The notes beneath the pieces were generated by a model. It made no database searches and had not been told where the DNA came from. It worked only from the letters and a program-made list of their open reading frames with translations. A DNA stretch of 64,000 nt from a virus: the IMG/VR virus record IMGVR_UViG_3300037246_002669, positions 1 through 64,000 of that record, one strand, 5' to 3'. Position numbers and translations under genes: made by a program. Positions 8,554 to 17,265 of the stretch are shown one piece after another (the stretch's first letter is position 1; the number at the start of each line of letters is the position of its first letter).

Positions 8554-9390
8554 TTACTCCTCCCCGAATATCTCTTCGTAAGAATCAGAATCATGAGTTG
8601 GGGGCAACTCCACCTGTTCCGCTTCGTCAAGTGTATCGCGGAACCGTTCGATGAAGCCGGGAGCATCCAACTTTGCAATAAATTGCAAAATTACGGAATC
8701 CATTGTCACTCCCTCGGCGAGGCATGTCCGGCCAAACTCCAGTACACGTTTGTAGTCATTGCGTCCAGCCATTTTAACCCATATGTGGTCCTTCCCCCCA
8801 AAATCTAAAACCATGAAATGAGCAGGAAGGGTGTCTCCGTACCTTGTAAACAGCCGATTAAGAATATTGGTCAAATCGTCCACCGTCTTGATGGCATCCT
8901 TCGCCCGGTCGAACTCCTTCTTCATGCCACTATCTGGGAGAGATTCCCTTGCACTGGCTATCATTCCTTCCAACTCTGACGCGTCCGAATAAGCGAGCCC
9001 GGCAGCAACTTCCTCTATGGATCGGTTTTCCATGAGGTGATTTACCATGCCCATAAGTTTCTTCTGGTTCGTGGTGCCCTTGATCTTGTTCATCCTGACA
9101 GTTTGGAACATCTGTTCGTCAATGTCGATGTCTCGGATGATACAGGGCAACTCCTGTTCCTCCAGAAACTCCATGGCAAGAAATCTATGCTCCCCATCGA
9201 TGATACTGTACTCGAATCCATCCGGTGAATTTTCCAGCGGAGCGACCAACACCGGTTGTACAAATCCCAGGTCCTCGAAATTCCCTACAAGAAAATCGAA
9301 TTCCTCGTTCCTCATCTCGTTAGGGTTCCAATCATTGGGCCTGATTTTATCTATACGGATCATCACTATTTCCGGCATTTCTATTGGCAT
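8554..9390 (-). CDS. ParB/Srx-fold protein
   Basis: A 278-residue protein with an N-terminal ParB/sulfiredoxin domain: IDKIRPNDWNPN at the start, then FVQPVLV and the nucleotide-binding motif IIDGEHR (about residues 61-67), as in ParB-type CTPases and nucleases. A helical middle segment follows, with an acidic C-terminus. Phage ParB-like genes often sit beside terminase genes, as here, and may act in packaging or partition. A copy of the dispersed palindrome lies inside this gene (8671-8690), which makes a link between the protein and the sites worth testing, though ParB-like proteins here may not bind DNA at all. Confidence 0.85.
   Translation of the reverse strand: MPIEMPEIVMIRIDKIRPNDWNPNEMRNEEFDFLVGNFEDLGFVQPVLVAPLENSPDGFEYSIIDGEHRFLAMEFLEEQELPCIIRDIDIDEQMFQTVRMNKIKGTTNQKKLMGMVNHLMENRSIEEVAAGLAYSDASELEGMIASARESLPDSGMKKEFDRAKDAIKTVDDLTNILNRLFTRYGDTLPAHFMVLDFGGKDHIWVKMAGRNDYKRVLEFGRTCLAEGVTMDSVILQFIAKLDAPGFIERFRDTLDEAEQVELPPTHDSDSYEEIFGEE
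8671..8690. promoter_or_regulatory. Dispersed 20-bp palindrome, copy 3
   Basis: CTTTGCAA-TAAA-TTGCAAAA, one mismatch per half. It lies within the coding sequence of the ParB-like protein. Confidence 0.65.
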
Positions 9391-9399
9391 GTTTCCCCC

Positions 9400-10899
9400 T
9401 TATTTCCTGACAAGTTCCCACGGTATGTGAGTTGTTTTCCATCCGAAATCTCTTCGTAACCTCCAGAACATCCTCCATCTCCATGGTAAGTGTTTGTGAT
9501 ACTTGGCCGACTTAAAATAGTCATACTTCAGGATATCCACCCCGGCCATGGAGGGCAACTTAACTTCAGCGGGCACTTTCATCAGATTAACTTTTTTGAT
9601 TTTCAGCCGATCAAGTTCCCCCATGAGAGTCTTGATGGTATTGGTGATCTTGTCCCCTTCGTTCTGTTCTCTGAAGAAATCCAGCATGCTACTTTCAAAC
9701 AGTTCATTCGTGTCAGCTTTCTGCAGAATATTAGGGATAAAGTAATCCTCATACCATGTGACGAACAAAAGATAGGCGTCCTCCCGGTTTTTATAAATCC
9801 AACTGATTTTCGCTATTGCCTCGACGGGGTTTTTAACATAAAAGGGATACTCAACCCCGCACAAACTTCGACTCCATTTGGCGTCTACCATAACACCAAT
9901 GACCCCTAACTTCAACAGTTCGACTAAGCCCTTGGGAAGCCCCTCCGTTCTGGAAAAAGAGATAAAAACATTAGCGTCTTTTGCCAATTCCCAGAACTCC
10001 TCGCGTTTGGGGTGTTCCACGTCCAAAAACTTGTAGTCATTGGCATACTCAGGGATCATGTTCAGACTGTTGGTAAACAGTTTCACTTTTAAATCATAAC
10101 CATCTGGGATCAACTTGGCATGGATAACTTTGAGGGTGTCATGTACCAGATCAAATCGTCGGGTGGTTATCTGCACGCGCTGTGAGAAAATAACTTTGAA
10201 GGGACTTTGCGCCATGAAAGAATCATACGCCTCATCACTGAGAGGATAATTATCATCTAAAGGATGGGATGGCCATGTCACAACCAGCTTCTTGTCAAGT
10301 TCCCTCACACGACTGGGAGAAAGCCACTTTTTAGCTTCCGTCATAATGCCCTGTTTCTCCCAGTCAGCCTGAATAAATGACTGATGGAATGCCATATAAC
10401 TGGAAAGCGTAGACAGGGAAAGCGTGGCCTCGTCGATAGTTCCCCGCTTGCACGCAATCGTTTCTTTGAATGGCAGAAACGGGAATGTTTCATATAGAAC
10501 CATATACTTCTGCAAGGGTCCGGTGGTGTTAGTGATTCTTCTCCACCACAGTGCGTTGTTCCGGTTGGTCAAGAGGACATCCCAATCTCCGTAAGGCCCC
10601 CACTCTTTAGCGAGGTTCTGCACTTCGTCGGTGGGAAGCCATGTTTCTCTGTAGCGGCAGGATCTGCGTTTTACGTAGAGAGGAGTTATGCGCGGATGAT
10701 CTATGTCCACATCCACAGTGAAGGAGTATTCAGGATCGGGTAGCAGGAGGTACACTCTTCTATTTTTGCCTTTCTCCAGCCATGCTCTTGCAATTTGCAG
10801 GCATGTGAAAGTAGGGGCACATTTACTGAGCACCGGGGATGTAAAAACCGGGTCCACAAGCATTTTCAGGTCGTCGGGCATCTTGAACTTTTTCACCAT
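9400..10899 (-). CDS. Glycosyltransferase, GT-B (GT4-like)
   Basis: A 499-residue protein. The C-terminal half has the GT-B donor-site signature SRTEGLPKGLVELLKLG, with the E-x7-E arrangement of GT4 enzymes, preceded by a VFISFS strand. The N-terminal half has alternating strands and helices expected of the acceptor domain. It would transfer an activated sugar to an unknown acceptor. Start: the ATG seven bases after AGGAGA was preferred over one 57 bases upstream. It stands apart from the other sugar genes (37-41 kb), between the ParB-like gene and a replication-side gene. Cytoplasmic; no membrane segment seen. Confidence 0.75.
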   Translation of the reverse strand: MVKKFKMPDDLKMLVDPVFTSPVLSKCAPTFTCLQIARAWLEKGKNRRVYLLLPDPEYSFTVDVDIDHPRITPLYVKRRSCRYRETWLPTDEVQNLAKEWGPYGDWDVLLTNRNNALWWRRITNTTGPLQKYMVLYETFPFLPFKETIACKRGTIDEATLSLSTLSSYMAFHQSFIQADWEKQGIMTEAKKWLSPSRVRELDKKLVVTWPSHPLDDNYPLSDEAYDSFMAQSPFKVIFSQRVQITTRRFDLVHDTLKVIHAKLIPDGYDLKVKLFTNSLNMIPEYANDYKFLDVEHPKREEFWELAKDANVFISFSRTEGLPKGLVELLKLGVIGVMVDAKWSRSLCGVEYPFYVKNPVEAIAKISWIYKNREDAYLLFVTWYEDYFIPNILQKADTNELFESSMLDFFREQNEGDKITNTIKTLMGELDRLKIKKVNLMKVPAEVKLPSMAGVDILKYDYFKSAKYHKHLPWRWRMFWRLRRDFGWKTTHIPWELVRK

Positions 10900-10926
10900 T
10901 TTTGGATCTCCTGTACTTGGTACAAA

Positions 10927-10951
10927 AAAGCCCCATGAGCATAGGGACTGC
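10927..10951 (-). terminator. Rho-independent terminator
   Basis: On the minus strand a short hairpin (CCCTAT...ATGGGG with one wobble pair) is followed by GC and a run of six T. It lies between the stop of the 11001-12014 gene and the start of the glycosyltransferase. Confidence 0.6.
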
Positions 10952-11000
10952 CGCACAGGGACTTCTTAGGTAGGTAACAATTTTTTAATGGAATGAACTG

Positions 11001-12014
11001 TTATTTTTCGGCGCGTTTTGTCAATAGCCATTCCACACAATCTTGAATTACTGGACCTACTTTAGCATCCCATGCATGTTTAACTTGCCGTGGAGCAAGT
11101 CCTCCTATTGCCAACTTTGCCCTTAATGCCGGCAGCCACCACAAAGTATCAATGCAGGAGGGTTGCCCTGTGGCATCCTCATCCGTAACATAATTGACTA
11201 TGTCCATGGGCATGTAAGCGGAAACAAGTAAAAACCACGTTGTTCGAAAAGTAACCAAGTCATTGCTAAACATACGAAACTTTGGCAGGTGGTTCCGTTC
11301 AAACATCCCCATGGCTGTTTTACCGGCAAAGGTATGCATGTCAAAGCAGTACCAGGGGATATCAACCGTGATTGGTTTCCGCCTTTCCCCCACTCTATTA
11401 ATCCATCGGGCAATGCCATCCTGAATATCCAGGGCAACTATCTTCGGGTCAATTCCTCGGAAAGCCGTCAAAAGCATTCCAGTCAAGCAAATGAACCGAT
11501 CCCCAAGCATACCGCCCTTGAAAACTCGCTCCTTCATTAGGTCCAGGGCAGCCAATTCGTACTCTGATGGATCGAATATAGATAGAGCATAGTCATATAC
11601 GGAGTTGGCCACGGAAGAGGGCTCACCGTCCCCCACCTCCTCCATGATGTGCCGGGCAGCTTCCAGTTCAGGGTGGTTGTTGCAGAAAGAACTTGAGGGT
11701 TCCCTCATCATAAAGTAAAGTCCATGAGTGTCTTTACTTTTTGTTGCCACCACCAGTTTGTAGATGAACTTCCTCAAATCATCATCTGATCGCATTCCGG
11801 GAGGGGTTTTCATAAACTCGGCATACTCACCTATCATATGCCATGCCTCTTCGACAACAAGAGTAACCATCCTCCACTCCAGCCACGACTTTTGTTTGTA
11901 ATCGGAAAATAACATATCCAGCGCCGTTTTAGCCAGATCCAGATCGCCCCGCCTGATAGCTTTTTGGATGGCCGACCGGGAACCATACATCATATCATCA
12001 TTGCATAACCTCAT
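11001..12014 (-). CDS. Putative clamp-loader/MgsA-type helical domain protein
   Basis: A 337-residue protein. Its N-terminus (YGSRSAIQKAIRRGDLDLAKTALDML, then WLEWRMVTLVVEEAW) resembles the C-terminal helical domain of MgsA/RarA-type AAA proteins (SALQKAIRRSD...). No Walker A is present, so it would be that helical module alone, possibly acting with a clamp or helicase. The remainder is helical and unassigned. Start: ATG after AAGGAGATG, 33 bases inside a TTG-initiated longer frame whose codons overlap a dispersed palindrome. It has its own promoter at 12067-12095. Confidence 0.5.
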   Translation of the reverse strand: MRLCNDDMMYGSRSAIQKAIRRGDLDLAKTALDMLFSDYKQKSWLEWRMVTLVVEEAWHMIGEYAEFMKTPPGMRSDDDLRKFIYKLVVATKSKDTHGLYFMMREPSSSFCNNHPELEAARHIMEEVGDGEPSSVANSVYDYALSIFDPSEYELAALDLMKERVFKGGMLGDRFICLTGMLLTAFRGIDPKIVALDIQDGIARWINRVGERRKPITVDIPWYCFDMHTFAGKTAMGMFERNHLPKFRMFSNDLVTFRTTWFLLVSAYMPMDIVNYVTDEDATGQPSCIDTLWWLPALRAKLAIGGLAPRQVKHAWDAKVGPVIQDCVEWLLTKRAEK

Positions 12015-12029
12015 TTCAAACTCATCTCC

Positions 12030-12049
12030 TTTTGCAATAAATTTCAAAT
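12030..12049. promoter_or_regulatory. Dispersed 20-bp palindrome, copy 4
   Basis: TTTTGCAA-TAAA-TTTCAAAT. It lies between the promoter at 12067-12095 and the ribosome site of the 11001-12014 gene, so a bound protein would cover the early transcribed region. Confidence 0.6.
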
Positions 12050-12066
12050 CCCGACTTGATATACCA

Positions 12067-12095
12067 GTTCTAATATATGGTCAATTTATTGTCAA
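12067..12095 (-). promoter_or_regulatory. Sigma70-type promoter
   Basis: On the minus strand TTGACA (12090-12095), a 17-base spacer, and TAGAAC (12067-12072). It drives the 11001-12014 gene leftward, with palindrome copy 4 about 18 bases downstream of the -10. Confidence 0.65.
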
Positions 12096-12118
12096 ACTTA
12101 ATAAGATAAAAAGAGCAC

Positions 12119-12150
12119 AAAAAAGGTGCCGCCCATGATAGACAGCACCT
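12119..12150 (-). terminator. Rho-independent terminator
   Basis: On the minus strand AGGTGC...GCACCT is followed by a run of T. It lies just after the stop of the H1-tailed protein and separates it from the next promoter. Confidence 0.75.
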
Positions 12151-12166
12151 TGCCTCGTGCCGGAAC

Positions 12167-13189
12167 TTACCCTTTGATTCCGAGAAGATCGTCGATTGAT
12201 TCTGACTTCTTCGATGCGGCTTTGTCGGGGGACTTCGCTGTTACCTTTCCCTTTGTCCGGGGAGGAACGGTCTTTTTCGCAGCAGTTCCCTTTTTCGCGG
12301 GCGGGGACTTCTTTGCCCCAGGGGACTTCTTTTTCGCGGGCGTGGACTTCTTTGTGGCATCCTTTGCGGCAGCAGTCTTTTCCTTTGCCAGGGACTCCTC
12401 CGCTTTGGCCTTCATGACCTCTGCGGATGACTCATCCCCCTCATCTTCGGAAGGGGACACGGCCAACTTCACCCCGTAGATTTTTTCGAGGAAGGCGATC
12501 TGGTTTTCCAGGGTCACTGTTTCCATATCGGTGCCGGAAGTCTGCATCCACTCCTGGGCAATGTACACGAGCGCGTTGACATCGTTCTCCGTGTCGAGTA
12601 CTTTTTTGGCAGTATTGATGGCTTCGGTCATGATGCTGCCTTCGTCGGAGTTCATGGTGAGTTTCATCACGACCGGGAGATTTTCCGGACCGCCAGACTC
12701 CCCGGTCTTTTTCTTTTTCCCAACATACATTTTCACTGCCTCGATCACCTCGTCGGTGGTCATGTCCTTGGCCTTATCCATCCACTGTTTGTGATTTGTC
12801 TTGTCGATGATGCGGGACAGTTCCTTCATCTTTGTCCAGCCCATCTTCTGAACTTCGTTGTCGTCAAGGTCCAACTCTTTCACGATGTCGGCGATATCCA
12901 CGAGATACATGGATTTGCGATAATGGATATCCAGTTCGTCTGACACGAATTCGGTAAACCCCTTGCGGCCCTTTTTATACCCCCACTGCTCGTGCATGTC
13001 GCTGTGGTACGCCTCGTACAGCAAATGGGCCAGTTTGATGTACCCCTGGGAGATATCCCTGTCAGCGGATTTGATCTCCTTGTAAACGACATCGTGGCGC
13101 TCATGGGTACTGATCTTGGTACCGGTGGCGGAAGTAGTTTTGGTTTTGGTACCGGTGGCGGAAGTAGTTTTGGTTCTCTTGGCAGACAT
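12167..13189 (-). CDS. Putative DNA-binding protein with histone-H1-like tail
   Basis: A 340-residue protein in three parts. Residues 1-35 hold two copies of TKTTSATGTK. Residues about 40-210 form a helical domain whose start (YIKLAHLLYEAYHSD...WGYKKGRKGFTEFVSDELDI) resembles phage domains with a wGy-SFeeyv pattern. Residues about 260-330 are a Lys/Ala/Pro-rich H1-like tail (AAAKDATKKST, PAKKKSPGAKK). The protein ends in SIDDLLGIKG, a motif shared with the SSB C-terminus. The tail suggests non-specific DNA binding; the role may be DNA compaction or assistance to replication. It follows the AAA ATPase gene. Confidence 0.7.
   Translation of the reverse strand: MSAKRTKTTSATGTKTKTTSATGTKISTHERHDVVYKEIKSADRDISQGYIKLAHLLYEAYHSDMHEQWGYKKGRKGFTEFVSDELDIHYRKSMYLVDIADIVKELDLDDNEVQKMGWTKMKELSRIIDKTNHKQWMDKAKDMTTDEVIEAVKMYVGKKKKTGESGGPENLPVVMKLTMNSDEGSIMTEAINTAKKVLDTENDVNALVYIAQEWMQTSGTDMETVTLENQIAFLEKIYGVKLAVSPSEDEGDESSAEVMKAKAEESLAKEKTAAAKDATKKSTPAKKKSPGAKKSPPAKKGTAAKKTVPPRTKGKVTAKSPDKAASKKSESIDDLLGIKG
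13118..13175. repeat. 30-bp tandem duplication in the H1-tailed gene
   Basis: The 28-base segments at 13118-13145 and 13148-13175 are identical with a period of 30 bases. They encode the duplicated T-K-T-T-S-A-T-G-T-K block at the N-terminus. The perfect identity indicates a recent duplication. Confidence 0.85.
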
Positions 13190-13252
13190 GACACATCTCC
13201 TTTAAATTAGGTACTTCTTTGTTGTGATTTACTCGGTTAAAATCAACAGGTA

Positions 13253-14851
13253 TTATTTTCCGCCGTTTTTCCTGCGGAGTTGTCGAACTTTACTATTTGC
13301 GTTCTTTTTGTCCAACACTTCAGGAGTGGACACACTCCGGGCACGAGCTGCACACCATTCCCGGATTGCCCTCACTTCCGTTTCATCCCGGGTGGACTGG
13401 GGAACTACCAGCGAAATGGCTTCCAGAATATGTTCGGATGTAAACTCTACCCCCTCATTGAATGCCTTAAACATAGCATCTTCAATGACACCCTCGATTT
13501 CAGCACCCACAAAACCATCGGTTTTTTTTGCGAGTAAAAGGGTTTTGTAATCGTCCGGATCACGACCTTTTTTACGGATGTGAATGCAGAAGATAACTTC
13601 ACGTTCCCCCTGCTGCGGAAGATCGGTTGCCCATACTTCATCCAATCGACCCCGACGATATAGCATGGATGGCAGGGTTTCCACATCGTTAGCAGTTGCC
13701 ACCAACATTACCGGTGAGGTAGTTTCCTGCCTCCACGTTAAAAGAGTGGTGACAACTCTCGACATGACGCCCCCGTCATTCTCCCCGGAACCATTTCCGC
13801 CCTTTAGACCCTTGTCGATTTCGTCGATCCAGAGGACAACCGGGGAGACTGCTTCGATTACATCCAGAGCCATTCGAATGGCTCTTTCGGACTCACCAAC
13901 AAGACTTTTCATGATCTTGCCCATGTCCATCCGAACCAGCGGAATTTTCAGGTGAGTACTGCAGGCTTTTGCGGTCAGACTCTTCCCGGTGCCGGCAGGG
14001 CCTACGATAAGCATACCCTTGGGATATGGCAGCCCGTACTCCCTTGCCTCATCAGTGAAAACCCGTTCCTTCAATTGCAGGTCAGCTTTAAGGGCATCGA
14101 ACCCGCCCACTGTCTCCATTGACTCGGCAGTGTCAATATATTCCAGCACATCTGATTTCCGAACCGCCTCCGCCTTTGCCATGTGAATGGCCTTAACATC
14201 CACTCCCTCATGCATGGCAATTGTCAGCGCCAAGGCGTTTTCAGCTCCGATCATGGTAAGCCCTACTGCCGCGTTGGCAGCACCAGCGACAAGAGCATCC
14301 ATTTCCTCACTGTCTTCCGGAAGTTCGATATCATCGGAATATGTGTCCAGGAGGGAGGCGAACTCTTCGGCGATTTGATCTTTGGTAGGTAGTTTGCAAC
14401 TGTGGTACGTAATAAGGTGCTGCAGTTCAGGCGGGAGTGTGACATGGGTTCCGATAAGAACGATACTATTTCCGGTGATACGGGCAGCTTCAATGGAGTC
14501 GGCCAACTGCTGGACAATTTGGAAGTTGTCAATAAACTGACGGACGTTATGACACACCAAAATGCAAGAGTGCCCCTCATGCTTTTCAGGATTCCATGCC
14601 TGCACAAATCCCAATGCTTCCAGAAAATCCTCGATGTCTTCGTGACTTTTCATATGTTCGTTGGCATCCCCGGCTAATCCGGATCGCAAACCAGTTGTAC
14701 ACTTCCATACTGCAAGGGTGGAAGATCCAAGGTTAAGTTCCACCATTGCCCGCCGTACTTCAGTTTCGGCAGCATTGGGTTCCTGTGTCTGCATGAGCAC
14801 ACAAGGGTAATTGGCGACAAGGTAATTCTTGATGGTAGGTTGCTCTGCCAT
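13253..14851 (-). CDS. AAA+ ATPase, Ycf46-like
   Basis: A 532-residue protein. Residues 1-240 form an N-terminal domain resembling the cyanobacterial/plastid Ycf46 family (VWKCTTGLR around 49-56, then WNP, ILVCHNVRQFIDN and LPPEL). The ATPase follows: Walker A GPAGTGKS at 284-291, the SLVGESERAIR segment, Walker B VVLWIDEID at 338-346, an ATAND sensor 1 and an RRGRLDE arginine-finger region. This is an FtsH/Cdc48-type AAA module that remodels partner proteins. Two likely partners, DUF1257 and DUF2997 proteins, lie at 28.3-28.9 kb. It has its own promoter (14966-14994). Substrate and purpose are unknown. Confidence 0.85.
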   Translation of the reverse strand: MAEQPTIKNYLVANYPCVLMQTQEPNAAETEVRRAMVELNLGSSTLAVWKCTTGLRSGLAGDANEHMKSHEDIEDFLEALGFVQAWNPEKHEGHSCILVCHNVRQFIDNFQIVQQLADSIEAARITGNSIVLIGTHVTLPPELQHLITYHSCKLPTKDQIAEEFASLLDTYSDDIELPEDSEEMDALVAGAANAAVGLTMIGAENALALTIAMHEGVDVKAIHMAKAEAVRKSDVLEYIDTAESMETVGGFDALKADLQLKERVFTDEAREYGLPYPKGMLIVGPAGTGKSLTAKACSTHLKIPLVRMDMGKIMKSLVGESERAIRMALDVIEAVSPVVLWIDEIDKGLKGGNGSGENDGGVMSRVVTTLLTWRQETTSPVMLVATANDVETLPSMLYRRGRLDEVWATDLPQQGEREVIFCIHIRKKGRDPDDYKTLLLAKKTDGFVGAEIEGVIEDAMFKAFNEGVEFTSEHILEAISLVVPQSTRDETEVRAIREWCAARARSVSTPEVLDKKNANSKVRQLRRKNGGK

Positions 14852-14965
14852 TAATATATACTCCTCAAGTTTAAGGTCAAACAGGCACCGAATTATTTCC
14901 CGACAAACCGTATGCCTATTGAAGGGGGGATGAATCGTATTTCCTGTTTCCCTCCATTCACGTAC

Positions 14966-14994
14966 AAGCTAACACTGGATGTTTTTTGTGTCAA
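14966..14994 (-). promoter_or_regulatory. Sigma70-type promoter
   Basis: On the minus strand TTGACA (14989-14994), a 17-base spacer ending GTGT, and TAGCTT (14966-14971). It drives the Ycf46-like ATPase. A dispersed palindrome lies 16 bases upstream of the -35. Confidence 0.75.
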
Positions 14995-15010
14995 GGAATT
15001 TCCATTAAAA

Positions 15011-15030
15011 ATTTGCAATTTGTTGCAAAT
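15011..15030. promoter_or_regulatory. Dispersed 20-bp palindrome, copy 5
   Basis: ATTTGCAA-TTTG-TTGCAAAT; both half-sites are exact. Intergenic, just upstream of the promoter of the Ycf46-like ATPase. Confidence 0.8.
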
Positions 15031-15060
15031 AGTTGGCAAATCACTGAAACCATACATAAA

Positions 15061-15621
15061 TCAAGAAGAAGGTTTGAAGAGCGCGTGTTGTTTATATATG
15101 GAAACTATAACATTTTTCTCGTAAACAGTGAGTTCCCGTTTCGGGAAGTCAGGATTGACCACATGATATCCCAGGTCCGCGAGAGCCAGCGAGAAAGTTT
15201 GGTCATTGTCAGGAAACTCCACTCCCCACTTCTTATAAACTGCGAGTGGCATTTGATCTTTCTTCATGTTACCTTTGCCACTTGCCCACTTTTTGATTGC
15301 GGAACTTGAGATAGGGAGGGGCGCTTTACCATTCCGTAACCATGCAAAAGTTTTCACTACACCACCCAGTTCAGCGAGGCCGGTGATGCTACTTGTGCCG
15401 CCTTTTCCGACTTTACCGAATGCATAATCTTCAACGAAGACCACATCTTCCGGTTGCGTGTTCTCCAAGAGCGTGTTAGCTATCTCCCGGTATCGAGCGA
15501 GGGATAACGTCTCCGGGGTAGTTTTCACATGTGTTGACCAGCAGTACACCTCATCCGGCCCCACTATGGTCATTCCTGTTCCAGCCAATGACAAATCAAG
15601 CCCTACTGCCCTTCGTACCAT
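15061..15621 (-). CDS. RuvC-like Holliday junction resolvase
   Basis: A 186-residue protein with an RNase H-like fold layout: first strand GLDLSLAGTGM with the catalytic Asp, a second acidic strand VVFVEDYAFG, and a later acidic site near ALADLGYH. The middle segment ITGLAELGGVVK and the block with SSSAIKKWASGKGNMKKDQM match the RuvC/poxvirus-resolvase style. It would cut branched DNA before packaging. It is closely preceded by the Cas4-like nuclease and belongs to the recombination operon. Confidence 0.8.
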   Translation of the reverse strand: MVRRAVGLDLSLAGTGMTIVGPDEVYCWSTHVKTTPETLSLARYREIANTLLENTQPEDVVFVEDYAFGKVGKGGTSSITGLAELGGVVKTFAWLRNGKAPLPISSSAIKKWASGKGNMKKDQMPLAVYKKWGVEFPDNDQTFSLALADLGYHVVNPDFPKRELTVYEKNVIVSIYKQHALFKPSS

Positions 15622-15632
15622 CGTATTCTCCT

Positions 15633-16688
15633 TTATTTACGTTCTTCCCGCCTTCGCACCTCAGCGAGTTTCATGCAGTCTTTCTTCACCGGGCAGGACT
15701 TACTCTGATAGCAGCCAAAATCGGATTTGTCACACTTTGCATTAACAGCAGGCAGTTGATGCGGATAGTTTTCTATGCCTCTACTGTATGAGCGCAACTT
15801 ATCTTGCATCCTCCCCATTAACTTTTCGTTCCTTTCCACCCGGAACATCTTCATGGGCAAAGTTTTAGCCATATACCCTTTCGAGATGTACAATATATAT
15901 CCCACTTCTTCGTCAATTTCAACAGGTAATCGCGACTTGCTGTGATTGCATGAGGACATGTACCCGCTAATTTGCCAAACATGCTCTATATCGGGTGCCT
16001 TCAACTTTGTGAAAAGATCCCCGGACAATGATTTAATCTCAGTAACTCGCAACTTGTTTCCCCAGGAGCGTTTTGCAAGAAACATATCAGGATGGCCGGT
16101 CATAGGGAACTCTCCGTGTGTTTCCAAACTATGTTCTTCGTAAACAAAAGCAGCAGAAAGTGCCCCGCAGTGGTCACACTTCCTTTTAGAGGAGGGAGGA
16201 GGGCCAAAGTACACTACCTTGCTGCACGCTAAACACTTCCACCACCCACGTCTTCTGTCCCCAAATATCGCATCCCCGTTTTGTGCCCAATAATGAAGTG
16301 CATCCCCGATACCGAATGTTATCTTCATTTTGAAGTTTGCGGACTTTTCAAACTCCACTTTATTGTGACTGCCGATGCAGCATTGTCGAATACAGGTTTT
16401 GTACAGTCCTGAAGCGCGGGGTTTTCGGATAAAGAGGGTTTCCACTCTGCCCAGCAGTTTTACATGATCACTGGCAAGAGTGAAAGGATCGTACTCCTTT
16501 TCATAATCATCATTACCAGTGACCCCCATCTGCGGCGGTTTCGGAGTCCCTTGCGACATATCCGGGAACAAATTCTGGGCCGGGAAATCCCCAAGATCTT
16601 CGGACAAATCGTTTTTTACTTGAGTAGATCCTTTTTCCGTAGATGCATTCCGTCGAAGGAGGCTACTTGCCGACTCTGCAAATGTCAT
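15633..16688 (-). CDS. PD-(D/E)XK exonuclease, Cas4/RecB-like
   Basis: A 351-residue protein. The nuclease core is visible as GHPDMFLA (Asp), RVTEIKS (E-x-K) and the QISGYM motif typical of RecB/Cas4 exonucleases. Cysteines near residues 100-110 (CIRQCC) and at the C-terminus (FGC, SCPVKKDC) fit the four-Cys iron-sulfur cluster of Cas4-like enzymes. Two extra CxxC pairs (CLAC, CDHC) in the middle suggest an inserted zinc ribbon. It probably resects DNA ends for recombination with the RecA and resolvase encoded nearby. Confidence 0.8.
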   Translation of the reverse strand: MTFAESASSLLRRNASTEKGSTQVKNDLSEDLGDFPAQNLFPDMSQGTPKPPQMGVTGNDDYEKEYDPFTLASDHVKLLGRVETLFIRKPRASGLYKTCIRQCCIGSHNKVEFEKSANFKMKITFGIGDALHYWAQNGDAIFGDRRRGWWKCLACSKVVYFGPPPSSKRKCDHCGALSAAFVYEEHSLETHGEFPMTGHPDMFLAKRSWGNKLRVTEIKSLSGDLFTKLKAPDIEHVWQISGYMSSCNHSKSRLPVEIDEEVGYILYISKGYMAKTLPMKMFRVERNEKLMGRMQDKLRSYSRGIENYPHQLPAVNAKCDKSDFGCYQSKSCPVKKDCMKLAEVRRREERK

Positions 16689-16707
16689 TTCCTTACATCT
16701 CCTCCAA

Positions 16708-17265
16708 TTAGATTATTTTCTTTAACTCTTTATACAGGGTAATTCCTTCGTCGGTCATCACTTCATCAGTCCCCTGAGTAGGATCAATCCACCTGTATAA
16801 TGACCCAACATTTTTCTCCATCCGGTACCAGTGCTCGGCCAGTTCCCGGTCCTTACTCTTTCTATGCAGATCGTACTGGATGTCATCCACCAAACACAAG
16901 AGGGCTGTAAGATACGAAGCAGACCGGTACTTAACTTCCGTGACCCGTTCCAGTATGAACTGCGCGATTTTCTTTATCTTTGACTGATATCTATCATATT
17001 TTTTCTGGGGCAGTATCGGGTCAACTGCACCTCTGAAGATACGTTTGCGGATATGGATATCTCTGCCACGTATCCCGACGATAATGGTTTTGACAGTAGG
17101 TGGAAGGGTATTTCCTCTGTCATGCCGAGTCACAAGTTCGTAAAGAAATGACTCTATTATATCGGCAGTTAAATACTGTTGTTCGATGGAGCGATTCCAT
17201 GGAGCAACACCTTGACCTTCTTTCATTTCACGTTTTCGCGGTTCCAGTAAATTACTCATTACCAT
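16708..17265 (-). CDS. Hypothetical helical protein
   Basis: A 185-residue charged protein, mostly helical (ITADIIESFLYELV-type segment near the N-terminus; ELAEHWYRMEKNVGSLYRW late). It overlaps the preceding nuclease gene by 14 bases. AAGGAG lies four bases before the first ATG and ten before a second one (17259), so the start is uncertain by two residues. No motif recognised. Its place in the recombination operon suggests a nucleic-acid accessory. Confidence 0.6.
   Translation of the reverse strand: MVMSNLLEPRKREMKEGQGVAPWNRSIEQQYLTADIIESFLYELVTRHDRGNTLPPTVKTIIVGIRGRDIHIRKRIFRGAVDPILPQKKYDRYQSKIKKIAQFILERVTEVKYRSASYLTALLCLVDDIQYDLHRKSKDRELAEHWYRMEKNVGSLYRWIDPTQGTDEVMTDEGITLYKELKKII

Noticed and set aside
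10785-10800. Degenerate palindrome-like sites near 5005, 10785, 19558, 42443 and 61320
   Set aside because: Only one TTGCAA-type half or wrong spacing; not counted among the 18 copies.
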